A stretch of 64,000 nt of DNA from NS-11 sp036505795 (GCA_036505795.1 DASXSU010000095.1:1-64000), one strand, 5' to 3'; positions 50,711-59,977 are shown, numbered from the stretch's first letter. The notes: generated by a model not told the origin, from the sequence alone. Numbers and translations: made by a program.

Positions 50711-51778
50711 GTGCCGTTTCAACGATCAGCCTCTCGCCCGCACCGGTCAGCGAGTGTCCGTGTCCATCGAGCGCTCGCCACTGACCGCTCCGACGAAGAA
50801 CTAATGGCTCTGAGAATGTGCGATCTCGGCTTGAATTTAGCAGGGACCTGGCTTGAAGGCCGGATCGCGCAGCTCTGCGCGGACCTCAAACGGCGTGGTC
50901 TCCGCTTTTGCCCGCATACATGGCTATCACACGATTGGTTCTCCCCAGATGGCGTCCCCGGGATCGCCATTCCCTTCTACCTTGCGCACCCACGTCTCAT
51001 GCGTCTTGAGCATCGCCAGATTCGCCAGGTAGAGGGTGGCTCGCGGGAAGAATGCATGAAGATCTTGCGGCATGAGTGCGGTCATGCCATTCAGCATGCC
51101 TACCAGTTACAGCGCCGACGGCGATATCAGCAGTTATTCGGCAAATCCTCCCACCCTTATCCGGAGTCCTACCGCCCGAACCCCGCCAGCCGGCACTATG
51201 TTCAGCACCTCCCGCTCTATTATGCCCAGAGCCATCCGGACGAGGATTTCGCAGAGACGTTCGCTGTCTGGCTGCAGCCGCGCGCTACTTGGCGCAGGCG
51301 CTATCAAGCCTGGGCCGCGCTCAAGAAGCTTGAATACGTCGACGACGTGATGTCCGAGATCAAGCAGTCGCGCCCGGTGATCTCGTCACGAAAGCAGATC
51401 GATCCGGTCCATTCGCTGAAAATTCTATTGCGCGATTACTATGCCGACAAACGGGCGCGCTACGACCTCGGCTACACGATTATGTATGACCGCGATTTGT
51501 TGCGATTATTTTCGAGCGATCCAAGATTCGGCAACCACGACCGTGCCTCTACGTTTTTGAGGTGCCATCGCCGGGAAATCCGCAAGCTGGTCGGCCCGAA
51601 CACCCGGGCATCCCTCTTTGCTCTGGACTTCGTCCTGGATGAAATGATCGGTCGCTGCCGGGAGTTGAAGCTGCGTGCCGTGGGTTCCAAACGGCAGCTG
51701 CTAAGGAACTTTTCGGTCCTGCTCACCGTGAAAACGGCCTTGTTTCTCACTCGCCGATCCAACGAGATCGCCCTATGA
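50711..51778 (+). CDS. Putative zinc metallopeptidase with HECGH site
   Basis: Cytoplasmic protein of 355 residues, GTG start with AAGGTGG. The zinc motif ILRHECGHAIQHAY lies near residue 118 and a downstream acidic helix DEDFAETFAVWLQP near 178 gives the further ligand, in gluzincin-like order. The N-terminal 40 and C-terminal 100 residues are basic. The family resembles uncharacterised putative zinc-binding metallopeptidases. The stop overlaps the ATG of an ATP-grasp gene (ATGA), so both products are made together. Its target is unknown; the ATP-grasp product or a peptide substrate is possible. Confidence 0.78.
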   Translation: MPFQRSASRPHRSASVRVHRALATDRSDEELMALRMCDLGLNLAGTWLEGRIAQLCADLKRRGLRFCPHTWLSHDWFSPDGVPGIAIPFYLAHPRLMRLEHRQIRQVEGGSREECMKILRHECGHAIQHAYQLQRRRRYQQLFGKSSHPYPESYRPNPASRHYVQHLPLYYAQSHPDEDFAETFAVWLQPRATWRRRYQAWAALKKLEYVDDVMSEIKQSRPVISSRKQIDPVHSLKILLRDYYADKRARYDLGYTIMYDRDLLRLFSSDPRFGNHDRASTFLRCHRREIRKLVGPNTRASLFALDFVLDEMIGRCRELKLRAVGSKRQLLRNFSVLLTVKTALFLTRRSNEIAL

Positions 51779-52809
51779 GACGACTGCGCCTGAAAAATCT
51801 CCGGGTTCTCGCGCTCATGCATCCGTCGCTGCTCCCTCCCGAGTCGCTCGAGGGCCTAACTGAGAAGGAAGCGTATGCGATCAAGACTGAATACGATATT
51901 GTCACGACCTTGCGCCGGCTGGGCCATGACGTGCAGGTCCTCGGGGTTCAGGATGAACTGATGCCAATCAGATCGGCGGTTACTGACTGGAAGCCTCAAA
52001 TCGTTTTCAATCTTCTCGAAGAATTTCACGGCATCTCTGAATTTGACCAGCACGTAGTCGCTTTCCTGGAACTCCTTCAAGTGTGCTATACGGGTTGCAA
52101 CCCTCGCGGAATGGTGCTGGCGCGGGGGAAAGCGCTGTCGAAAAAGCTGGTGACCTACCACCGGATCCGGGTGCCGGCATTCACGGTTTTTCCTCGTGGC
52201 CGGCGGGCTCGGCCGTCTCGAGGTTTGCGATTTCCGCTGATCGTGAAGAGCCTCACCGAGGAGTCCTCGAACGGCATCTCACAGGCATCGATTGTGGACA
52301 CCCCGGAAAAACTCGAGGAACGAGTGGCCTTTATTCATAAGAGTATTGGCACCGATGCCATTGTCGAACAATATATTGAGGGGCGAGAGATCTATGTAGG
52401 GGCAATCGGCAACAAACGGGTACAGGTCCTACCGATCTGGGAGCTGGAGTTCACTAATCTCGCGCCGGGGACTGCCGCCATCGCCACGGCGCGCGTCAAG
52501 CATAACCCTGTCTACCAACGCAAGCACGGGATCAACCAACATCCGGCGAAAAACTTGAGCGCGGCATTGCAAAGCCAGATCGTACGTACCACCCGACGCA
52601 TCGTTAAAATTCTTGAGCTCGATGGATACGCGAGGATCGACTACCGATTGGCGGCGGACGGCACCCTGTATTTTCTGGAAGCCAATCCTAATCCGGAGAT
52701 CGCTGAAATCGAAGAGTTCGCCTCAGCGGCGAAAGTCGCGGGTCTCCCCTATGCTCAACTTGTGCAAAAGATCGTCAATCTCGGATTACGTCGAGGCCTG
52801 GGATCTTGA
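51775..52809 (+). CDS. ATP-grasp ligase (D-Ala-D-Ala ligase-like)
   Basis: Protein of 344 residues with the three-part ATP-grasp order. The N-domain is followed by LVTYHRIRVPAFTVF, then FPLIVKSLTEESSNGIS (glycine-rich loop and ATP lysine), AIVEQYIEGREIYVGAIG, and metal ligands in ARIDYRL and FLEANPNPE. This resembles D-alanine-D-alanine ligase, but no mur or ddl neighbours exist. The substrate-binding N-domain (NLLEEFHG) is Ddl-like. It ligates an amino acid or carboxylate with an amine. Pairing with a peptidase suggests a peptide product. It is convergent with the discoidin-like gene. Confidence 0.82.
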   Translation: MRRLRLKNLRVLALMHPSLLPPESLEGLTEKEAYAIKTEYDIVTTLRRLGHDVQVLGVQDELMPIRSAVTDWKPQIVFNLLEEFHGISEFDQHVVAFLELLQVCYTGCNPRGMVLARGKALSKKLVTYHRIRVPAFTVFPRGRRARPSRGLRFPLIVKSLTEESSNGISQASIVDTPEKLEERVAFIHKSIGTDAIVEQYIEGREIYVGAIGNKRVQVLPIWELEFTNLAPGTAAIATARVKHNPVYQRKHGINQHPAKNLSAALQSQIVRTTRRIVKILELDGYARIDYRLAADGTLYFLEANPNPEIAEIEEFASAAKVAGLPYAQLVQKIVNLGLRRGLGS

Positions 52810-52818
52810 CCTTCTCCT

Positions 52819-53298
52819 TTATTGCAAGGCCAGAGAGGTCAAAGTCGCTCTGCACATCCTGCCGCCCTTATCAGGTTTGATCCACAGCCGGAGATGAGTC
52901 ACAGGTTCCCCCGGCACGGTCCATTCTTCCCGTTCAAACGTCGTCCCTGGCGGGCTAAAGTTAAACTCCTGGCGTACCAATTCACGGTACTTCTGCCCTC
53001 CGTCATAGGAGACAGCCAACACTACCTCCTGCGTTCGGCTCACGGTCTCTTCTTCGACCTCTATGGTCACCTTCCGAATCTTTTGCGGAACGTCGAAGAC
53101 CAGTGTCACCGCCTGTTCACCGGACTTTTCTGCGACCCACCGACTTCCTCCAGATCCGCGCTGGCCATCGAAGACGTTATCAATCGGATGGTCCGCTGCT
53201 TCTGATGTCACTAGTACAGTGGCGACCGCCGCTACGGGAATCTCGTCTGGGTGAGCCCCGGTTGTCGCTGGGTGGGCACCGACCTGTTTACGCAACAT
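52819..53298 (-). CDS. Protein with F5/8-type C (discoidin-like) carbohydrate-binding domain
   Basis: Protein of 159 residues. The ATG at 53298 is chosen for the GGAGGAG site, since the open frame continues upstream without support. There is no clear signal peptide. Residues 30-158 form one discoidin-like beta sandwich: PIDNVFDGQRGSGGSRWVAE, then QAVTLVFDVPQKIRKVTIEVEE and a final strand with THLRLWIKPDKGG (each part separate). This fold usually binds sugars or phospholipids. No attached enzyme domain is present. Confidence 0.7.
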   Translation of the reverse strand: MLRKQVGAHPATTGAHPDEIPVAAVATVLVTSEAADHPIDNVFDGQRGSGGSRWVAEKSGEQAVTLVFDVPQKIRKVTIEVEEETVSRTQEVVLAVSYDGGQKYRELVRQEFNFSPPGTTFEREEWTVPGEPVTHLRLWIKPDKGGRMCRATLTSLALQ

Positions 53299-53491
53299 GG
53301 CGCTTCTCCTCCGCTTCGGCAAATGTGGAACCGGTTTTCCAACGCCACCTTCCATTTGACGTTAACGATCCGATTGTACTACGGCGTGACCAATAAATCT
53401 CTCCCGCTGTTAGTGGCCCACGCCCGACCGTTGCTGCCATTAGGAGCGTGGCTGTCGGAGCAGAATGCGGCAGTCGACGCGCCAACTTTAT

Positions 53492-53995
53492 TCAGAACGC
53501 CATCTTCTCCCTGGCCGGAACCTCGCACACATACGTTGTCTCAACCATAACGACATCCCCCTCTTCCACATCCGCAAAAGGAGTTCGCCATCCACTCTTG
53601 CGCCACTGGGACGCCTGGTTGTTCACGTCCAGGGATCCATGGGAATCAATAATTGTTTTGGCCTGATTGACCTTGTCTTTATCCACAGTGACACAGATGA
53701 GAGTACCGCCACGCCGGACAGCTTCTGAGTAGAACACGGCTTTTTTCTCCGACATGCCCATTTCGATCAGGGAGACGGCGACACTGCCGCCGGTGGCCTC
53801 TTCGGTAATTTCAGCGACGGTATCAGCCCCCGGAGTCCTTCCACCCACGGAAGCTGTGGCCGTAGGTACAGGCTGAGTGCCCCCTTCCGGCATCACACGA
53901 ATATCATCGCGTGGAAAGCCTTGATTTTCCAAATCCCTCACGACAGTCTCAGCAGTGACAGGGTCCGCAAAAAGGCCGATGACTGTATTGACCAT
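53492..53995 (-). CDS. General-stress protein 17M (YflT)-like protein
   Basis: Protein of 167 residues. The N-terminal VNTVIGLFADPVTAETVVRDL and the segment GGTLICVTVDKDKVNQAKTII match the two halves of the YflT/general-stress 17M fold (ferredoxin-like). The C-terminal 50 residues are acidic with one cysteine. GAAAGGAG precedes the ATG. Members are induced by heat or osmotic stress; the mechanism is unknown. It is upstream of tRNA-Cys with no operon partner. Confidence 0.75.
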   Translation of the reverse strand: MVNTVIGLFADPVTAETVVRDLENQGFPRDDIRVMPEGGTQPVPTATASVGGRTPGADTVAEITEEATGGSVAVSLIEMGMSEKKAVFYSEAVRRGGTLICVTVDKDKVNQAKTIIDSHGSLDVNNQASQWRKSGWRTPFADVEEGDVVMVETTYVCEVPAREKMAF

Positions 53996-54145
53996 AGGGA
54001 AGCTCCTTTCGTCGGGTAGTTGCCTTCAGATAGCCATATTTGTGCCGTCCTCACAATGGATAAACTGATGATCCGGATGACGAAAAATGTCCAAGAGGCG
54101 TGACTGGGGTAAGCCTAATAAGATGCGTGGGCGGGATGCAAGATT

Positions 54146-54221
54146 TGGAGGCGCCGAGCGGGGTCGAACCGCTGCATCGCAGTTTTGCAGACTGCTCCCT
54201 TAACCACTTGGGTACGGCGCC
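54146..54221 (-). tRNA. tRNA-Cys (anticodon GCA)
   Basis: On the minus strand: acceptor stem GGCGCC at both ends, D arm with AAGTGGTTAAGG, anticodon stem GCAGT/ACTGC around CTGCAAA (anticodon GCA), T arm GGTTCGACCCC. The discriminator is U73 and CCA is encoded (54146-54148). Confidence 0.96.
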
Positions 54222-54281
54222 TTGTTGGGGATTATAAAGATGAAGGGGCTAGTGAGACAAGGAGGTTAATCGGGGCTGCTT

Positions 54282-55457
54282 TTACAACTTGAGCATGCGA
54301 ACTTCCTTATTTTTCGAGTTTCCTGCGTCCGAGATCGACTCTGTAGCCAGCTCGCCGTTGACGCTGCCGTTGGCATCACCGTAAAGATCAGCTTCCTTTT
54401 CTTTCGCCATGATTTCGATTTCAGCGAGTAGGGTGTCCAACAACTCTTCCGATTTGACTTTCCTAACGAGCTTGCCTGCTTTGAAGAGAATTCCGTGGCC
54501 ATCTCCGCCCGCAATACCGATATCGGCCTCCTTGCCCTCACCGATGCCGTTCACGACGCAGCCGAGGACCGAGACATTCAGCGGCACGCGGATATGTCCC
54601 AGCCGCTTCTCAAGTTCGTTGGCCAGCTTCACCACGTCGATCTCCACCCGGCCGCATGTCGGACAGGCGATGACATTGACGCCGCGATGACGAAGTTCAA
54701 GGGATTTCAGTATTTCAAAGCCGACTTTCACCTCTTCGACAGGATCGGCAGCGAGGGAGACACGAATGGTATCACCGATGCCGCCCGCCAGGAGCAAGCC
54801 GATGCCTATCGATGACTTGATGGAACCGGTCAAGAGCGTCCCCGCTTCGGTAATCCCCAAATGCAAGGGGTAATCGGACTGCAACGAAAACAGCCGGTAG
54901 GCGTCCACAGCCAGATGTACATCGGAGGCCTTCAATGAGACCTTCATATCGGTGAACCCGATGTCCTCGAGGGCGTGGACGGCGTTCAGGGCGGATTCAC
55001 ACAAGGCTTCGGCGGTGGGATACCCGTATTTGGCGAGTAATTCCCGTTCGAGCGAGCCGCCGTTGACCCCAATGCGCAGAGGAATGTTGCGGTCACGGAC
55101 CGCCTTCACAACCTCCTCCACCTTCCACCAAGCGCCGATGTTGCCGGGATTGATCCGGACGCAATCGACGACCTGCGCCGCCTTGAGCGCCAGGCGGTGA
55201 TCAAAATGAATATCGGCGATCAGCGGGATCGTGACTTGAGATTTGATCGCCCGTAAGGCGGCGGCCGCCTCCGGCGTATTCACCGTCACCCTGACAATCT
55301 CGCATCCGACTTGCTCTAGTTCGTGGATCTGGGCGACCGTGGCGGTCACATCGGCGGTGTCCGGGGTGGTCATGGATTGAACGACTATCGGCGCCCCTCC
55401 ACCAATCGGCACCCGCCCGACACGAATCTGTTTGGTTTTGCGTCGTGTAATAAACAT
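54282..55457 (-). CDS. ispG: IspG, 4-hydroxy-3-methylbut-2-en-1-yl diphosphate synthase
   Basis: Iron-sulfur enzyme of the MEP isoprenoid pathway, 391 residues from the ATG at 55457. An in-frame start at 55535 would add 26 atypical residues. Family signatures: RRKTKQIRVG, VQSMTTPDT, ADIHFDHRLAL, RINPGNIG. The 4Fe-4S cysteines are in CPTCGR (about 272) and LGCVVNGIGE (about 308). The last 40 residues are an acidic, non-conserved tail. It supplies isoprenoid units for the hopanoids and quinones made by genes in this window. Confidence 0.95.
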   Translation of the reverse strand: MFITRRKTKQIRVGRVPIGGGAPIVVQSMTTPDTADVTATVAQIHELEQVGCEIVRVTVNTPEAAAALRAIKSQVTIPLIADIHFDHRLALKAAQVVDCVRINPGNIGAWWKVEEVVKAVRDRNIPLRIGVNGGSLERELLAKYGYPTAEALCESALNAVHALEDIGFTDMKVSLKASDVHLAVDAYRLFSLQSDYPLHLGITEAGTLLTGSIKSSIGIGLLLAGGIGDTIRVSLAADPVEEVKVGFEILKSLELRHRGVNVIACPTCGRVEIDVVKLANELEKRLGHIRVPLNVSVLGCVVNGIGEGKEADIGIAGGDGHGILFKAGKLVRKVKSEELLDTLLAEIEIMAKEKEADLYGDANGSVNGELATESISDAGNSKNKEVRMLKL

Positions 55458-55550
55458 GGTTACGGTACGGCTTTCACAAGTCCTTGGCGACCCGTAGAAC
55501 TCCTGAATTATAAACGTGTTTTTGGCTGCTGTCAAACAGTGCGACAGATA

Positions 55551-56636
55551 TCACAACCGATCCAACCGGTAGGTAATGACCGTCGCCAGGGTGAAATCGG
55601 GCGCCGAGTCACGGGTAAAATCAAGGTTCTCAATTCCATAGAATTGCCATAGGAGCCTTGGCGTGAACCGATACCCGAATACCAGCACGCCCTCGGTGAT
55701 GGCGTTATCGAGTAATTTCATGCCGGTATGGTGAAATGGGGACTGATAATAATCGAACTGCCCCGTAATCGAGAACTTCGGGGTGATGACGAACTCTACG
55801 CCGGTGATCGAGGTCATATAGGCCCGCAGTCCAAATCCAAGATAGTGACCGATCGGAAAGATCTCATTCACATTCTGGTACAAGACCACATGCCCCAGGA
55901 AGGCCTTTTGCGCGGCGAGCCCGAAACCGAGATCTACCAAGCCGGTTCCAAATGCTCGGCTTTGGTCCCCGGTCGGGATCTTGACAGCCATGCGAAGCGC
56001 GATGCCTGGAAGATATTTTTTCTCAGGAATCACGAGCGCCTTGGACGAGAGGACCGTATCGGTCAGACCGTAAGCGCCATTGGTTCCCTGGAGCACAGTC
56101 TGGCCGTTGCGTGAAAGCCTATAGGCAAAGCCGGCATGGTTGAGATTGACACGAAGCGGCGCCGGCCTATTGACAAGATGCTCGACGGCCGTCACCAGAC
56201 CATCGAGTCCGCCCGAGTTGTTATACAGCGAGGCGATCTCGATGCCGACCTCGGTATTATGCAGAAGTCCGTAGCGAAGATCGATTGACGACCGAAGTTG
56301 ATTGAGCTTGAGGACGGCGCTCGCCGTCGGAGTCGTCTCTTGGAGAATGGTGCTGCTTTCGGCGACATGGAGTCGCATCGCAAATCGTCCCTTGGCCACA
56401 GGATGAATCGATTCTCCGGGTATCTGCAACGACAGTCCCTGAATCGGCTGGAAATCTCGGACAGGCGCAAGGCCTTGTCCTATGTATGATTCCTGAGCCC
56501 GGATGCCAGGGGGTGTTGCCACAAGAAGGAAAACGAAGAGCGCTGCCGCTGGAAAAAATGGGGTCAGAGTCGACTTATTCACGACTCGCGGAATCCTAAA
56601 ATCAATAAGTCGACTCTGACCCCAATTGGGGGCCAT
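55551..56636 (-). CDS. DUF3187-like outer-membrane beta-barrel protein
   Basis: Exported protein of 361 residues. The mature part (from about residue 49) is strand-rich with alternating residues and conserved segments RYGLLHNTEVGIEIASLYN, AVKIPTGD and GTGLVDLGFGL, matching the DUF3187 pattern. The ATG at 56636 overlaps the stop of the preceding barrel gene (TGATG). Codons 5-26 are formed by an inserted palindromic repeat, so the natural signal peptide (PFFPAAALFVFLLV...GIRAQ) may originally have started just downstream. The protein could still be exported. Function unknown. Confidence 0.72.
   Translation of the reverse strand: MAPNWGQSRLIDFRIPRVVNKSTLTPFFPAAALFVFLLVATPPGIRAQESYIGQGLAPVRDFQPIQGLSLQIPGESIHPVAKGRFAMRLHVAESSTILQETTPTASAVLKLNQLRSSIDLRYGLLHNTEVGIEIASLYNNSGGLDGLVTAVEHLVNRPAPLRVNLNHAGFAYRLSRNGQTVLQGTNGAYGLTDTVLSSKALVIPEKKYLPGIALRMAVKIPTGDQSRAFGTGLVDLGFGLAAQKAFLGHVVLYQNVNEIFPIGHYLGFGLRAYMTSITGVEFVITPKFSITGQFDYYQSPFHHTGMKLLDNAITEGVLVFGYRFTPRLLWQFYGIENLDFTRDSAPDFTLATVITYRLDRL
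56559..56624. repeat. REP-like inverted repeat with 21-bp perfect arms
   Basis: The arms 56559-56579 and 56604-56624 are exact reverse complements (TGGGGTCAGAGTCGACTTAT plus one T in the first arm) around a 24-nt spacer. This palindrome type is, to my recollection, common near IS200-like (Y1/RAYT) transposases. No transposase lies in the window. It sits in frame in the 5' coding end of the DUF3187-like gene. Confidence 0.85.
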
Positions 56637-57853
56637 CAAAATGGAAAATCCAGACCAGCGAAGACGGCATTGCCGTCTTTGCTGGTGGCAACATCCACCC
56701 GGCCGACCACATTCGGGCGCGCGATCGCTCGAAAGCCGATTCCAGGATTAAATTCGTACTGAGAGAACGCGCGGTACTGGAAGCTACTCAACACTTTACC
56801 AATATCAAGAAAGGGGGCGGTTTCGATCTCAGCGACGGTGCCAAAAAGCCGGAGGTGGAACAACTGGATACGCTCCTCAAAGTTAAAGACGATCGAATGG
56901 TCGTCGACAAAGCGACCGATCCCAAATCCTCGCAGGGAATTCTGGCCGCCCAACATGCTCCGCTCGAAAAATGGGATCTTCTCCCCCCCAAGGGTAGCCT
57001 CGAATTTACCACGGAACGCGAAGGTGTAGCGTTTGGTCTGGTCCGGGATCAGTTTTCGATATTCAATGCCATATTTGCTGAAGACCGTTGTGTGGTCGGA
57101 CGTCACCGACTGCGCCAGTTCCGAGTACATTGTAAAGTAGGATCCGATCGTCGGGCTGACGGCGTCGTCGCGTGTATCGCTCAAATATCCCAGCCTATTG
57201 CCAAAAATGGTGGCGCCCCCTGTCCCTTTGACGGTTGGAAAAACTGACTGAGTAAATGAAAGGCTTGGGATTCCGCCCGGCTGTAACTCCACATTGCGTA
57301 CTCGTCCGGTGATGATGACCCGCTTTCCGGGACCGATATACATCCCGGCCGAAAGATAGCCATAGAGTTCCCGGTCCGTATAGTTCGTTTCACTCGACTG
57401 CGGAGCCTTCGGACCCAGCCCGAAAAACCGCGATGTCGCGTTCTTGTAAAAACCTCCGCCCAATTCGAGGCTGTAGCGGCCTTGCGAGAGATACAGGTTG
57501 CGATAATTCCCCACCAGTTTGCGCTCGATTCTCTCGGTGTAGGAACCTTGAAAAGTCATCTCCTCCCCACGGGTGGGATACTTGAAGAGATTAAGCGTCC
57601 CCCGCGAACCGAGAAACTCGTTGTGCACATACATGGGCGCGATGATCTTATTGATCCTGCCATCGGCGTCATTAAAAATGAAGGGAGCGATAAGGCCGAG
57701 GTCGACCCCGTCGTTCTTCGAATTCGCAATTGCGGGGATGAGGAAGTAGTTCCAGTCTCGGGCGGCGGCGTGTCCCTTCGCAGGCAGGCTCAGCGCCAGC
57801 ACGGAGGCAACCACCAATCCCAAGACGACGGAAACGCCGTCACGGAATCTCAA
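56636..57853 (-). CDS. Omp85/BamA-type surface antigen barrel without POTRA domains
   Basis: Outer-membrane protein of 405 residues, TTG start without a strong ribosome site. A signal peptide ends near residue 30 (GHAAA). The barrel ends in LDFPF, a C-terminal aromatic signal. The diagnostic lid-loop motif is intact in GGQNSLRGFGIGRF (about 300). Length and lack of repeated N-terminal domains show no POTRA, unlike BamA and TamA. A role in lipid or protein export is possible. The gene lies downstream of mlaC and overlaps the DUF3187-like gene by one base. Confidence 0.84.
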   Translation of the reverse strand: MRFRDGVSVVLGLVVASVLALSLPAKGHAAARDWNYFLIPAIANSKNDGVDLGLIAPFIFNDADGRINKIIAPMYVHNEFLGSRGTLNLFKYPTRGEEMTFQGSYTERIERKLVGNYRNLYLSQGRYSLELGGGFYKNATSRFFGLGPKAPQSSETNYTDRELYGYLSAGMYIGPGKRVIITGRVRNVELQPGGIPSLSFTQSVFPTVKGTGGATIFGNRLGYLSDTRDDAVSPTIGSYFTMYSELAQSVTSDHTTVFSKYGIEYRKLIPDQTKRYTFAFRGKFEATLGGEKIPFFERSMLGGQNSLRGFGIGRFVDDHSIVFNFEERIQLFHLRLFGTVAEIETAPFLDIGKVLSSFQYRAFSQYEFNPGIGFRAIARPNVVGRVDVATSKDGNAVFAGLDFPF

Positions 57854-57883
57854 TATGGCTATGATGCTCGTTCCGATACGATA

Positions 57884-58537
57884 TTAATCGGCTTTACGAC
57901 GCTCAGGAGCCGCGCCGGGAGCCGAGATGACGTCCGCCTTGTCACGAATCGTCTTGCTCAACGACTCAAATGAATCCTTGCGAAGGATTCGCTTGAACTG
58001 CTCGCGATAATTGCTGACGAGCCCTGTCCCCTCAACCACGACATCGTAGACGCGCCATTCGCCGCCGCCGTGTTCCATTTTGTAGTCGATAGGGACTTGG
58101 GATTTTCCTGTATCGATCTCGGTCCGTACCTCGGCATACTCGCCGTCCGTAAGCTCTTTGAGGTAGTGAATCTTCTCCCCGGAATAGTTTTCGATACGAC
58201 CCAGGTATGAACTGGACAACAATGTGCGAAAGGAATCCACAAAGTCTTTGCGCTCCTCGGGAGTGCGCTTGGCCCATTCCGACCCGACCGTGCGCTTTGC
58301 CATTTCCTGAAAATTGAAGCGCTTGCCGATCACTGATTCAAGCTTCTTGCGCCGCTCTTCTTTCTTCTCCGGCACTTTTAAAGCCGGGTCTTCCAGCACG
58401 ATGAGAACTTCATCGACGGACTGCTTGAGAGCCTCCGTAGGCGGACCTGCCGACGCGATACCTCCTGTCAGCGCTATCCACCCGGCCAAGAAACCGATCG
58501 CGAGCATCCCGCTCGTTACCCCGCTACACTTTGGCAT
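57884..58537 (-). CDS. mlaC: MlaC-type periplasmic lipid-binding protein (HpnM-like context)
   Basis: Periplasmic carrier of 217 residues. A signal peptide ends near 30 (ASAGP). The family order is visible: LKQSVDEVLIVLED, GKRFNFQEMAKRTVG.W, ERKDFVDSFRTLLSSSY and a final VVEGTGLVSNYREQFKRIL (parts listed separately). MlaC carries phospholipid between inner-membrane MlaFED and the outer membrane. HpnM is a relative found with hopanoid genes, and the gene's link to shc makes that reading possible. GAGAGGAG precedes the ATG. Confidence 0.86.
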   Translation of the reverse strand: MPKCSGVTSGMLAIGFLAGWIALTGGIASAGPPTEALKQSVDEVLIVLEDPALKVPEKKEERRKKLESVIGKRFNFQEMAKRTVGSEWAKRTPEERKDFVDSFRTLLSSSYLGRIENYSGEKIHYLKELTDGEYAEVRTEIDTGKSQVPIDYKMEHGGGEWRVYDVVVEGTGLVSNYREQFKRILRKDSFESLSKTIRDKADVISAPGAAPERRKAD

Positions 58538-58641
58538 TCCGCTCTCCTCTCTGACGAACTGAACATGATCGACCGGATCGCTCCTTCAACCTGTACAATG
58601 CTATTATACATCCTGCCGCAGCGAGATGCTTTCGCCTGGCG

Positions 58642-59136
58642 TCATTTTGCGGGCTTCCCGCTGCCATCCGGCTTTCCTTCGTCTTTTCCGCTGCTCCCGG
58701 CGCTTCCGTGAATGAATTCGCCGATGATGGCTTCTAAGTCTACTCCTGATTCCGTATCGCGGATCTTACCTCCGGCCGTGAGTTCCTTGTCGGAGCCCCC
58801 AGGGGAAAGAGCGACGTACTTGTCGCCGATGAGCCCGCGGGTTTTGATCGACGCAATGGCATCCTGGTACACTTTGAGGCCAGGATTGACTGACAGGGTT
58901 ACAAGCGCGCGCTCGCCGTCCAGAGCGATCCGTTTTACTTGGCCGACCTGAACGCCGGCGACCTCCACCGGGGCGCCCGTCTTCAACCCCGCGACCGAAT
59001 CAAAGACCGCTTGGACGTGCCGCTGGTTTGTTCCGACGACTTCCAATTTCCCGAGTTTTACGGCCAGATAGGTCAAGGCCGCAATGCCGACAAGAACAAA
59101 GATCCCTACAGTGAGCTCTAGCTTGGTATCCTTCAC
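58642..59136 (-). CDS. mlaD: MlaD-type MCE-domain protein
   Basis: Inner-membrane anchored protein of 164 residues. One membrane helix (about 7-28) is followed by a single MCE domain (about 40-118: VQAVFDSVAGLKTGAPVEVAGVQVG, then IKTRGLIGDKYVALSPGG). The rest is a Gly/Lys-rich disordered tail. It forms a hexameric ring that passes lipid to MlaC. The GTG at 59136 overlaps the mlaF stop (GTGA), with AGGAGG upstream. Confidence 0.9.
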   Translation of the reverse strand: MKDTKLELTVGIFVLVGIAALTYLAVKLGKLEVVGTNQRHVQAVFDSVAGLKTGAPVEVAGVQVGQVKRIALDGERALVTLSVNPGLKVYQDAIASIKTRGLIGDKYVALSPGGSDKELTAGGKIRDTESGVDLEAIIGEFIHGSAGSSGKDEGKPDGSGKPAK

Positions 59137-59972
59137 GGTCGTCGCGCCTCCTGAACCGCTGCTGCCTCTCTCCCCGCAGGGGAAAGGTTCGGATGACCGG
59201 CCTCTCTGCCGCCATTAATGAACTCTTGGATGGCTGGGTTCTGGGTGCGCACAAACTGATCGGAGGGCGCCATTTCGGCGATCTTGCCATCGAGAAGCAT
59301 CGCCACATAATCCGAAATCTGAAAGATCTCGGGAATCTCATGGCTCACCATAACTGCGGTAAATCTGTACCGCCGTTGCGTTTCCTGAATCAGGTCATGG
59401 ATCGTGCGCGCGAGAAGAGGATCCAGGCCGGTGGTCGGCTCGTCGAACAGCATGATCTCCGGTCCCAGCACAAGTGCGCGGGCAAGCCCGGCACGTTTAC
59501 GCATACCGCCGCTCAGTTCCGAAGGATACTTCTGTTCCATTCCTGTGAGCCCTACCTGGTCCAGCATCTCGAGGACTTTTTGTCGGATCTCTTCTTCTTT
59601 TAAAGTCGTTTTCTCACGAAGCGGGAACGCCACGTTTTCAAAAACCGAAAGCGAGTCAAAAAGCGCCGAGCCTTGAAACAGCATCGCGAACTTCTTGCGG
59701 ATCTCATTGAGCTCGCGTTGACCCAGCAGAGTAATATCAGTGCCTTCCACCAGGACCTGACCGCGGTCCGGCCTGATTAAGCCGATGAGGTGTTTCAGTA
59801 ACACGCTCTTGCCGCCTCCGCTGCGCCCAATGACGGTGGTGAGTTTTCCCCGCGGAATCTCCAGATTCAAGCCTGTGAGGACCGGATGCTCGCCAAAGCT
59901 TTTGTACACGTCCACGAGGCGAATAACCGGCGTCGTAGCGCCTGCAGCTTCTGTACTCAAGGGGGTCACCAT
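59133..59972 (-). CDS. mlaF: MlaF-type lipid-transport ABC ATPase
   Basis: Cytoplasmic ATPase of 279 residues: Walker A GRSGGGKS (about 47), Q-loop in LFQGSALFDSL, signature LSGGMRKRAGLARAL, Walker B LFDEPTTGLDP, and H-loop in VSHEIPE. The YKSFGEHPVL start and GGMRKR signature place it with MlaF/Mkl rather than with sugar importers. The start at 59972 is chosen; upstream in-frame codons overlap mlaE. It powers lipid movement with MlaE and MlaD. Confidence 0.92.
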   Translation of the reverse strand: MVTPLSTEAAGATTPVIRLVDVYKSFGEHPVLTGLNLEIPRGKLTTVIGRSGGGKSVLLKHLIGLIRPDRGQVLVEGTDITLLGQRELNEIRKKFAMLFQGSALFDSLSVFENVAFPLREKTTLKEEEIRQKVLEMLDQVGLTGMEQKYPSELSGGMRKRAGLARALVLGPEIMLFDEPTTGLDPLLARTIHDLIQETQRRYRFTAVMVSHEIPEIFQISDYVAMLLDGKIAEMAPSDQFVRTQNPAIQEFINGGREAGHPNLSPAGREAAAVQEARRP

Positions 59973-59977
59973 TGCGG

